NCBI GenBank assembly: GCA_012931725.1
Contig: CM022948.1
Coordinates: forward strand, 62,969,222-63,033,221
Reading direction: 5' to 3'
From: Litsea cubeba
Taxonomy: Eukaryota; Streptophyta; Magnoliopsida; Laurales; Lauraceae
Length of the DNA stretch: 64,000 nucleotides
Position numbers and translations under genes: made by a program. This document shows positions 54,576 to 64,000 of the stretch, piece after piece. The notes under the pieces are model-generated. The model searched no databases and was not told the DNA's origin. It saw nothing but the letters and a program-made list of their open reading frames with translations. How positions within the stretch are numbered: the stretch's first letter is position 1; every line of letters begins with the position of its first letter.

Positions 54576-55613
54576 ATGCATTTAACTAAAATAAAATAGG
54601 AAATCATGTCATTAAGAAGTCAAAATAGTGAAAATAATGTTCTTTCATATTTAAAGAGCCATAAGTAACCTGAAAATGGTGAGGGTTTTCACTTTCAAAA
54701 GGATTGTTGACTCTTTTTTTTTTGTTTTTTATGATTTGCAGATTTTGGAGAGAACCAAGCAAAGAATCAAGCCTGGATTATATTCAAGGCTAATGGGTTT
54801 TATCCTATGTAAGTATGTAAAAAAGGAAAGAGAGAGAGAAGGAAGAAAGAAAGAAAGGACATGTGCATTGGCGTGGAGTGCAGTGGGTGGCAAAGCGCAG
54901 TGCAGGGAGAAAGGAGAAGAAGAGGGGGAGAGGGGGAGAGGGGGAAGGAAGAAATTAAGAAAGAAAGGAAAAGGAGGAGAGCCATCAAGACAATTGTAAT
55001 TGAATGCTAATAGGTTGAATCGTCCTGAGTTGTTGAACCTACCGGTTTGATGTAATTTTCTTAGCTAGTTAGTAGAAGTTTTTGGAAGATTTTTTGGGCA
55101 GTAGACGGAGAGGTCAAACATAGATACTTACTTTCTTTACTTCGTAATTGAAATTGTAAAACTTGTGGGCAGTGGTTGTGGAACTTCTATATTTTGGGCA
55201 CTTGGATAAATGTTGTGGAACTTCATGTACCATTATTCGAAATTGAATGGTTTGTTAATGTATGGTTGTTAATTGAATGTGTGAATGGAATGTACCAATA
55301 TATTCAGAACAATGTTTAGTACAATGGAATGTGTTTGAAATGTGTTTGAATGTGTTTGAGAACAATATAACCCAATTGCAATAATATGCTGTTTAGGAAG
55401 GTTTATGCCGTTAAATCCCCTATTTTTAATATAGGGTGGGTGTGTTTACTTTGCACTGTTGATAGTAGATAGAGGGAGAGAATCATGGGATGATGATGGG
55501 GGAGTTAGAAAGGGATTTTAGATTGGTCATTTAGTTAAAATTGGCTGTGTGATATTGGTAATGCTTGAATTGCAAACCAATTGAGGAGATGTATGTATTA
55601 ATGGATTGGGAAG

Positions 55614-57580
55614 TGATCGGACCCCAAGTGTAGGGTGCGATTGTAGTAATAAGACTGGTGAGACCAGGTCGATCCACAGGGAGCAATGTAAACTAAGGTT
55701 GCTTCTCAACTTGTACCTGCCCTAAATTAAAAAATCTAAATCTAGCCTAAAAACTAAAAAATTACAACCATCATTCTTACTTTCCAAAAATTAAATTAAT
55801 TACAATCCAATGAAAAGTAAACTTCCTAAATCTAAGAATCCTAAACTAAAAACTAAAATTGCTACAAAAGAACAAACAAGTTAGAACATCAAGAATAAAA
55901 AAGTAACAAAATTAAAAATAAGAAACTACACTAGAAACAAAAGAAACCTAAGTTAGAAAGTTAGTAATACAATGCATGCCATGCTATCTAGTTCCAAACA
56001 TAAACTTTGCAAAAATAGACATAAAATTGAATTGATCATAAAAATAAAGATAATAAATAAAAGTTCAAGAATTTAAATGTGTTGTAAAAACAAGAATTTA
56101 AATGTGTGGTTTTAACATAAATTTAAATGTGTGGAAATGTATTCTTCTCTTTCAAAATTCTTTTCTAAGCGGGGTCATAATTTGAATCATGCTCTTAGGG
56201 CCTTTGGGTCGTCAATCCAAATACCAACAAGAAAAGAACATAAAACAAGCACCAATCACCCAAGGATAAGAAAGAAAATTGAAAAGAGAAAGCAACACTT
56301 TTACTAATATGCAAAGTCTTACATAAGATAAAAAAAAAAAATAAACCAAGACAATTACATACTAGGATGAGAAGCCTCTTCTAGATGAAAAATCCAAAGG
56401 GTGTAGTGTGATTTCTGGGGCCAAATCTCCTTGAGGACTTCAATGGAGAGAAAGAGAGAGGAAGAGATGGAGTGTAGTAGTAATTCTAGAGAGAGTTGTT
56501 TATCTTCCCCCTTGGAGGAGAGGGATGCTTATGCCTTCAATTCATAGATTTTGCTCCCTTTCTTTCCTTCTTTGTTCCAAGCTTGTAGCATGCAATCTTG
56601 TTTGTATGGCAAGTCCTTTCCTTGGCCAACAAGTCTTCAAAGAAATAGCAAGGTGAGTGAGAGATTCTTGGTGCTTTCCAAGTGCAAAATTGCAATCCCG
56701 AGTAGAAATTACAGACACCAATTCCAGAGGCCATATCATCCTCATTTTAGCTCCGATTGATACAATCTTGGATTCTAAAGATATCTACTCGAAAAGAGCT
56801 TTCCAACGGTATATGAATTGCACCAATCCGACGGTTGGATTAAGAGTTATGATACCATTTTAATCTTGCTGCCCCGAAAAATCCGAGAAATACTTGTGCA
56901 CATATGGAATGCTAGTTTTGCAATGGGTGTGTGGGACCATGTGGACGTCCAAAGGGATCTTGGGATCTTTCTTTCCTTGTTTCTTGACTCTCCTTCCTCT
57001 TTAGTTTGCTTCCAAGCTTTTTTGATTGACTAGTCAACTCTTCTGAGCACACTTTCCTTCTTATTTCTTTCTTATTTTGAGTTTCAATCTTAGTAAGGAA
57101 TCAGATCTTAACCAAATCTGAAGTTTCCTTTCTTGATCTTGAGATCACAAATCTAGCTTTCATTGTTGACTTCAACTCTTCCAAAAATACCAAGATATGT
57201 GGATCACTATTGAAAGATGTCCTACCCTTGATCTCCTCTCAAATTTCACCAATGTGGGGTCCCATTCGTTATTTCTCCTACACAAATAAAACAAATGGAT
57301 TCAAGAATAATATATGTACGGATTAAATGGGACGATGCATGGGACCCTACTTGATGCACCCCAAATAACGACTTCTCCAAAAAACTCTCCAAAAATGACA
57401 GGTTTCATGAATTTATGACAAAAAGTGCGATTTTTTTAGCAAATTACGCATGAATGCACTACATATGACCCTAAATGCATAAAAACATGATTTGACACTA
57501 AATACAGTCTCTTGAATATTAATAAGCCCTTAAATTGGTCAAAATGTATATGAAATGTGTGCTTTCTGGAGGACTCATCA
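55614..57580 (-). repeat. 3' LTR (left copy) of the LARD
   Basis: Plus-strand edges TGATCGGACCCC and GGACTCATCA, TG..CA. It aligns with 60834-62632 over about 1.8 kb with few substitutions and many one- to two-base indels. Left flank GGAAG (55609-55613). Confidence 0.9.
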
Positions 57581-58741
57581 AACCCCCCCCAACTAGCATT
57601 TTGCTAGTCCCTAGCAAAAACTGCGAAAACATGAGGCTTTCAATCCTTACTGGTTTTTTTTTTCCTCTGTGTTTTTTTTTAACACACACACAGGGACTGT
57701 GCAAATGCCTAGGTTCCGTAAGCTTTCCTAATGAACCCATGTACGAGCTTTAGGCAATGACTCCAAACAAATGTCTTTAGGGCACTAGGTATGTAATACC
57801 CTACGGGCTATGGGCTCGGGTTAAAAAGGCTCTGAACCCAAACTAGTTACACAAACTTTTTATTCTTTTCAAAGACTAAACACTTTTTTTTTCTCTTTTT
57901 TTTTTACGGTCTCTCCAACAATAGCAGCCCTTTTCATGTGCCCGAATTAATTCACTAGCTCTATGGCCAACAAAACTAGAATGAACTAGGGAAACGTGAA
58001 ACTAAGGGTCAGTTTTCCATCATATTTTCAATCCAATTGTCAAAAAGAAAAAACGAAAATCATGGCTTGGAATTCAAAACTACTTTAAAACATATACAGA
58101 TTGTGTGAAAGTGAGGGATCAAAATTCAACACTTTTCCAAAAATCCTTTCCATAAAAAAATAGGAACCATTGTTCTCTTTCTTTGCCCAAAGCACCAAAA
58201 ATTCCAAAGTCCAAGGTATCTTTGTTCATAATAATCCTCTCGATATTATTCCTCTTTTTTTTTTCAAAACCTAAAAATCAAGAACAAATTGTTGAAAACT
58301 ATTGTCTAAAGATGGACAAGTGTGCTTGTTCCCACCCCCCAACCTAGCATGAACATCATCCTCGATGTTATGCATTCGGTGCAAAAGGTTAAATAGAACA
58401 TGAGGAAGTAAATGACAAGAGGTAAAGGGAAGAAGTCACCTGAAGATGCAGCTTTTTCGATCTCTGTCCATGGTGAGACAAAACAAGAAAACAAAAGGAA
58501 AGAAGCCACTCTACTAACAGAAAAGAAAAATCTACAATAAAAAGAAAGAAAAATCCTACACTACTTGATCCGAAACCATGAATCCACCCGGATCCCAGAT
58601 GAATTTTCCTCCACACAATTCACATGAAGCACAAAAAGAGATGTTACCATGGAACGTAAACCACATTGAACATAAGGACCGCATGATGTGTGTTGTAAAT
58701 GTGTGTAAAAAAGGACCACCATGAAAATGAATCCTCCTCCC

Positions 58742-59588
58742 TTAAAAATGGGTCTTTGAATGGAAGGAGAAGAGGACGCAATGAACAACTAAGTGGCCCC
58801 ATTTCCTCCCATGCCACAAATTCTTTTGAATTAACTTCCAAATGTCCTTAGGCACGGGCTCAAATGATTCCAACGTGTCAGACTCGAAGGTCTGACTGGG
58901 TCCAATCTCCTTTAAGTGCAAAAGTGCCGGATTATCATTGAGGGGCACAGAAATGTGAGTGCATTTCTCTAAGGGTCGGATCATCAGATTTTTGAAGAAC
59001 TCATTACATGATTCCAAGGATTTCACAGTGTCCGATCAGAAAATCTTAAACAATGGGGTCATCCTCCCATAGTAATTTTTCATTTGGGGGCCATTCGCTG
59101 TTCCGTATAATTCATGGGAAAATCAAATCTAGGAAATCCGCAATGAGAAAAATCATCCAGAAGAATTGGACCCAAAGTAAGCATCAACATAGAAGGGCAC
59201 GCTTATTTCTTCGAAAGGGTCCACATTTCTCCTTCTGATCAGAAAAGTGAGGGTCGGAGGAATGTGGCTCATAGGGTTCATAATCTGATTCATGCATGCG
59301 CCCATCATCCATATCCATAGGTGCACCCTTGGATACCCTCTGCGTATTTATGTAATCTATATCCGTCGGATTTTCAATGAGTGATGGATCATCATGTTGA
59401 AATTCTTTCTCACTACCAAGGGTGTCGTTTACTTTCTTCATTTGAAGTGCAGTTAGACTAATTGAAGTCATTAGTCTTTCCATGGATTGTGCTTTGTTCT
59501 GAATGGATTCCATGGTGTTTTGCGTGAACGTGATGAATCTGGCTAAAGTGTCTTCCAAGGATCCCTCAGGGGTGGTGGTGGTGTTCAT
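58742..59588 (-). pseudogene. internal ORF pieces of the LARD (unassigned and gag-like)
   Basis: 59588-59184 reads SLEDTLARFITFTQNTMESI and related text, resembling the SLEE.L..F.Q.T...M..I helical segment of Athila/Ogre-type gag regions. 59026-58742 is a further open piece (MKSLESCNEFFKNLMIRPLE) without recognisable family. Frames are not continuous. Confidence 0.45.
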
Positions 59589-59596
59589 ATGACCAT

Positions 59597-60346
59597 TCAG
59601 GCGGGGGTGTCATTAGGTGGCATATGAACAAGGGGAAGAATGGGGTGCATATAAAATATCCTGTGAGGGGTAATCATACGACCCACATGGAGTAAATTCT
59701 TGGAGATTAGAATTTCCATATCAAACCCATCTTGCCAATTGTCAAGAGCCTCATTGTCCAGGCTACTCATGTTACTCATTCATCGTGGCAAGGCCATTGA
59801 TTTGCATTTGATTCTGCTTGCCATTGAATTCCCACATCCATATTTTGAAGGAGTGAATGAGTGTGTGGGGTATGAGTAATCATGTGGGGCCCATTTTGGT
59901 TGTTCATCTTCAATTATCATTCCATTGATACCCTCCATGCACTCCTCATTGTAATCATGACCATAGTGATTGGCCCACTTCCATCCATATGTGGTACCTC
60001 TTTCCAACGACCAAGTTATTTGATGTATATTTGCATTCCATTCTTGTTCACGCAACTCCATTATGGATTTTTGATTATTTGAAGCATCATCGGAGTTGCT
60101 TTGATAAAATCCCCACTCATTCGTATATGAGTTAATGTAAGTGGACAGGTACGTATCTGTGGGGTGTAGGTACTCACGCCAGGACTTCTTTGGGCTATCA
60201 CTATCAGTTTTAACCTCATTGGTTTGTCCAGAATTTGGTCTCCTCATGTTTGTGGATTTCCATTGGTCCATTTTTGGAATCACTTCATCTTGTTTTTCGT
60301 CTTTTTTTTTTGTGAAAAATAAATGAGAAAAACCTAGCCTACACAA
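59597..60346 (-). pseudogene. LARD 5' ORF, split by one in-frame stop
   Basis: 188 codons from 60346 end at a TGA (59780-59782). The same frame continues 60 more codons to 59597. The protein is rich in Ser, Asn and aromatic residues (WREYLHPTDTYLSTYINSYT, GTTYGWKWANHYGHDYNE) and lacks zinc knuckles or known domains. Its place next to the PBS side suggests an N-terminal gag-type product. Confidence 0.5.
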
Positions 60347-60809
60347 GAAACAACTGAGTTAATATCCTCTGGTTGAAAAGTTTCCCTACGTTCACCAATC
60401 TGGCCCTATGAAACCAACTCGGCCAGTTCAGCCCCCAGGTAAGGGTAGGATCACGAATGGGACCGTTGAAGGACCCTTGCCTAGAACAGTCTAACTGTCT
60501 CCATACTCTGGACAAGGCTTTGCTTAGGCACCGAGATGATCAGGACACGATTAGGTCACTTTCAGTTTACTTTCTTCCAAAAGGACTTAAAACAAGTTAG
60601 AAAATAAAGTAACTTTGCCAATTCTTAGAAATTTTCTAAAAATTCAATGATGTGTATTTTCTAATTAGCAATCCATGCACTTTCCTAATCCAGTTTAGGG
60701 CGGTTTAACATTCCATGCATGCACCTCCTATATTAGAAAGATGCCAAAAATAGCACACCCATAAAGCAATGTAAATAAGGAAAGTTAGAGAGTTACCTTA
60801 TATGGCGCT

Positions 60810-60827
60810 CCCCCGGCAACGGCGCCA
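60810..60827 (-). other. primer binding site of the LARD
   Basis: The minus strand reads TGGCGCCGTTGCCGGGGG six bases after the LTR end, the position for a tRNA primer in gypsy elements. Confidence 0.85.
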
Positions 60828-60833
60828 AAAACT

Positions 60834-62632
60834 TGATCGGACCCCAAGTGTAGGGTGTGCGATTGTAGTAATAAGACTGGTGAGACCAGGTCGATCCACA
60901 GGGAGCAATGTAAACTAAGGTTCCTTCTCAACTTGTACCTGTCCTAAATTAAAAAATCTAAATCTAGCCTAAAAACTAAAAAATTACAACCATCATTCTT
61001 ACTTTCCAAAAATTAAATTAATTACAATCCAATGAAAAGTAAACTTCCTAAATCTAAGAATCCTAAACTAAAAACTAAAATTGCTACAAAAGAACAAACA
61101 AGTTAGAACATCAAGAATAAAAAGTAACAAAATTAAAAATAGAAACTACACTAGAAACAAAAGAAACCTAAGTTAGAAAGTTAGTAATACAATGCATGCC
61201 ATGCTATCTAGTTCCAAACATAAACTTTGCAAAAATAGACATAAAATTGAATTGATCATAAAAATAAAGACAATAAATAAAAGTTCAAGAATTTAAATGT
61301 GTTGTAAAAACAAGAATTTAAATGTGTGGTTTTAACATAAATTTAAATGTGTGGAAATGTATTCTTCTCTTTCAAAATTCTTTTCTAAGCGGGGTCATAA
61401 TTTGAATCATGCTCTTAGGGCCTTTGGGTCGTCAATCCAAATACCAACAAGAAAAGAAACATAAAACAAGCACCAATCACCCAAGGATAAGAAAGAAAAT
61501 TGAAAAGAGAAAGCAACACTTTTACTAATATGCAAAGTCTTACATAAGATAAAAAAAAATAAACCAAGACAATTACATACTAGGATGAGAAGCCTCTTCT
61601 AGATGAAAAATCCAAGGGTGTAGTGTGATTTCTGGGCCAAATCTCCTTGAGGACTTCAATGGAGAGAAAGAGAGAGGAAGAAGATGGAGTGTAGTAGTAA
61701 TTCTAGAGAGAGTTGGTTTATCTTCCCCCTTGGAGGAGAGGGATGCTTATGCCTTCAATTCATAGATTTTTGCTCCCTTTCTTTCCTTTTTTGTTCCAAG
61801 CTTGTAGCATGCAATCTTGTTTGTATGGCAAGTCCTTTCCTTGGCCAACAAGTCTTCAAAGAAATAGCAAGGTGAGTGAGAGATTCTTGGTGCTTTCCAA
61901 GTGCAAAATTGCAATCCCGAGTAGAAATTACAGCACCAAATTCCAGAGGCCATATCATCCTCATTTTAGCTCCGATTGATACAATCTTGGATTCTAAAGA
62001 TATCTACTCGAAAAGAGCTTTCCAACGGTATATGAATTGCACCAATCCGACGGTTGGATTAAGAGTTATGACCTTTTAATCTTGCTGCCCCTGAAAAATC
62101 CGAGAATACTTGTGCACATATGGAATGCTAGTTGTGCAATGGGGTGTGTGGGACCCATGTGGACGTCCAACGGGATCTTGGTATCTTCTTTCCTTGTTTC
62201 TTGACTCTCCTTCCATCTTTAGTTTGCTTCCAAGCTTTTTTGTATTGACTAGTCAACTCTTCTAGCACACTTTCCTTTCTTAAATTCTTTCTTGATTTTT
62301 GAGTTTTTCAAACTTAGTAAGGAATCAGATCTTACCAAATCTGAAGTTTCCTTTCTTGATCTTGAGATCACAAATCTAGCTTTCATTGTTGACTTTTCAA
62401 AACTCTCCAAAATACCAAGATATGTGGATCCACTATGAAAGATGTCCTACCCTTGATCTCTCTCAAATTTCACCAATGTGGGTTCCCATTCTTATTTCTC
62501 CTACACAAATTAAAACAAATGGATTCAAGAATAATTATATGTAAGGAATTTAAATGGACGATGCATGGGACCCTACTTGATGCACCCAAAATAACCGACT
62601 CTCCAAAAATACTCTCCAAAAATGACAGGTTT
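60834..62632 (-). repeat. 5' LTR (right copy) of the LARD, interrupted
   Basis: Matches the left LTR up to GACAGGTT, where a new TG-starting element begins. The missing last 175 bp should lie beyond that insertion, outside the window. Confidence 0.88.
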
Positions 62633-64000
62633 TGATGAGAATGCAAAATGTTATATTTTTCTCCATTAATGTTTAGTCCTTTATACTTATTTGATGCCTA
62701 AATGTACTCACTATTCTTATATTTTGCTTTAGGATGCAAATGGAGGTGCTGTGTGCAAAACAAAGCTAATTGAGTGATTCTTGACAGTTTTGACATCACT
62801 TCGTAATTTGGGCATAATTCTCTCCTCCAAACTCCAATTGAGATGATTCAAGATGCTATGGAACGCCAAGAAAAAGATCTACAACTTTTATGTTTTGAGC
62901 TTTGAGAGATTCTTGCTGAATCAAGAAGTTTCCAGATCTGATTTGTAAGAGAAGTATTCATATTTGATGATAAATGGATGAAGAATCAAGCAGAAGGGCA
63001 TTGTGGTAAATTTGATGAAATCAGAAGTTTCCCGGAACATATCCAATATTGGGCTCATATTGTCCGGAACGAAAAATGGTGCAACTTAATTCTTGGTTCA
63101 AGTCCAACAGAAATCTAATAGGAAGATATCACCAAAGAGAAGATTGTAACAAGTTTTAATATTTATTTAATCTTTTCTCTCTCTACCCATGTACTTCTTT
63201 AGCAAGAAAATTCTCCCTCACGTCACTCTCCCTATGAGTCTTTATAATTTTTTATTCACTTTCTAATCCTCATCCAATACCAAGTCACCAACAAACCCCT
63301 TGTTCCAGCCACTCTTTTCTCTCCACCTCACCCTTTCCCATTAAAATTCTCTCATCTCACGGCAGCAACCTCATCCTATAATTCACATCCCATATTACTG
63401 CCCTACCTCCCCATTCTATAAAAAGCAATCCATAGCAACCTTCCCATTACACGTTTTTCTCTCTCTTTTTCTACCTTCCCCCATTGCAGTTTTTTTCTCT
63501 CTCTCTTCTTTTCTACTATTTTCTTTGCAAGTTAGTATGGCCCTGCGTGGCTAATTTTATGTAATTGGTTGAAGAAGACTGAAGCCTCGGAATAAATACT
63601 GTGAGATCTAATTTATTTTCATTATTCAATTTATGCTTTGAATATGGGTTGTTCTTCTGTGCTTAATTTGTTATCATGATTGTTTCGTTTAATTGCTAGG
63701 ATGCCATACTAGTTTATTTTTCGTTGCAATCTACTGCTAAATTAGAAATCAAATCCGTAATTGTTTGATCCCTCTAATTTGCGAAGCAACTAGTATTAAT
63801 AATTTGCTGCTTAGGAAATTATTAGATATTAGGAAGAACACCTGGCTAAATTAAATGCAACCGCGTGTGCTTGTGTTGTTTAGATTCATCAATCTCTCAA
63901 GGTCTTAAAGCTGTTACTAGATTAAAATCTTTGGCGCTTGTCTTGGATTGTTTAGTAATTAGGGATAATTAGAGCGCGGTGTTTTCTAATTAACTAATAA
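62633..64000 (+). mobile_element. LTR of a younger retrotransposon, runs off the window
   Basis: Begins TGATGAGAATGCAAAATG exactly where the LARD LTR is broken. A CTATAAAAAG box at 63416-63425 is followed by a CT-rich leader (63451-63530), so the LTR reads on the plus strand. The end and interior are outside the window. Confidence 0.7.

Larger units (their letters stand above)
53390..54975. repeat. about 150-bp direct repeats flanking the captured fragment
   Basis: The 53405-53545 and 54826-54965 segments share TGCATTGGCGTGGAGTGCA, GTGGGTGGCAAAG, GCAGTGCAGGGAGAAA and surrounding AG-rich sequence. Confidence 0.85.
52832..55421 (+). mobile_element. Mutator-like element with a captured gene fragment (Pack-MULE type)
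   Basis: The terminal inverted repeats are about 50 bp (52832-52881 and 55372-55421), matching at 42 of 50 positions by eye. The outer ends read AGGGAATTTAACGG and AGGGGATTTAACGG, the inner ends TATTATTGCAATTGG in both. Long TIRs are the hallmark of Mutator elements. No MURA transposase is present. The cargo is a BTB/POZ-WD40 gene fragment plus repeats. Flanks are AT-rich and no clear 9-bp duplication remains. Confidence 0.75.
55614..64000 (-). mobile_element. LARD-like non-autonomous gypsy-type LTR retrotransposon
   Basis: The minus-strand 3' LTR is the left copy (55614-57580, 1967 bp). The 5' LTR is the right copy, starting at 60834 and interrupted at 62633 by another LTR. The PBS TGGCGCCGTTGCCGGGGG (complement at 60810-60827) lies next to the 5' LTR, and a G8 polypurine tract (complement of 57583-57590) next to the 3' LTR. 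The PBS is of the kind used by Athila/Tat-type gypsy elements. The interior is 3.25 kb with only broken gag-like ORFs; no protease, RT or integrase. It would depend on a relative for movement. The far end lies outside the window. Confidence 0.85.

Noticed and set aside
54743..54808. A small exon in the MULE (acceptor TTTGCAG, donor GTAAGTATG)
   Set aside because: Splice-like signals exist, but no coding similarity or partner exon could be identified.

Overview
The window is nuclear DNA of a flowering plant. The evidence is spliced plant genes (an LRR receptor-like kinase and a UBC4/5/6-type ubiquitin-conjugating E2), plant-type L1 LINEs with a C-terminal RNase H, Ty1/copia and Ty3/gypsy-type LTR elements, TRIMs and MITEs. 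The long TE-filled introns suggest a large genome, perhaps a magnoliid or another woody lineage, but the species cannot be named from the sequence alone.

Layout. 1-4272: 3' part of a decayed Ty1/copia element (gag, protease, integrase, RT, RNase H, 3' LTR). 4497-4851: Cassandra-like solo LTR with a 5S rRNA-derived core. 5040-8190: degenerate L1 LINE interrupted by a complete 287-bp TRIM. 8340-11413: minisatellites, an RTE tail and a TIR-bounded element. 12132-15628 (minus): two-exon LRR receptor-like pseudokinase gene. 17144-20815: a small TRIM-like element, a TIR element with four internal tandem units, and a SINE. 21351-22094 (minus): paralogue of the receptor gene reduced to signal peptide plus LRR ectodomain.

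22816-42877 (minus): one complete E2 gene. Six exons give a 183-residue protein with intact HPN motif and catalytic Cys, spread over 20 kb. Intron 2 (10.3 kb) holds a hAT-like element with an RTE LINE nested in it, an L1 LINE split by a solo LTR, and MITEs. Intron 1 (6.6 kb) holds another L1 LINE split by a solo LTR. A plausible untranslated first exon and promoter lie near 51.36-51.6 kb. If correct, the gene is about 28.7 kb long and its leader intron carries two more solo LTRs.

52832-55421: Mutator-like element with about 50-bp TIRs carrying a fragment of a BTB/POZ-WD40 gene (Pack-MULE-like). 55614 to the window end: non-autonomous, LARD-like gypsy-type element on the minus strand (about 1.97-kb LTRs, PBS, PPT, broken gag-like ORFs, no pol). 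Its right-hand LTR is interrupted at 62633 by a further LTR that runs off the window.

Only three host gene loci are supported: the receptor kinase, its truncated paralogue and the E2. Almost everything else is transposon-derived. The insertion order can be read from target-site duplications (CTGAA, CTTTC, ATAAT, ATATG, TGTGTGCC and a 19-bp LINE duplication).
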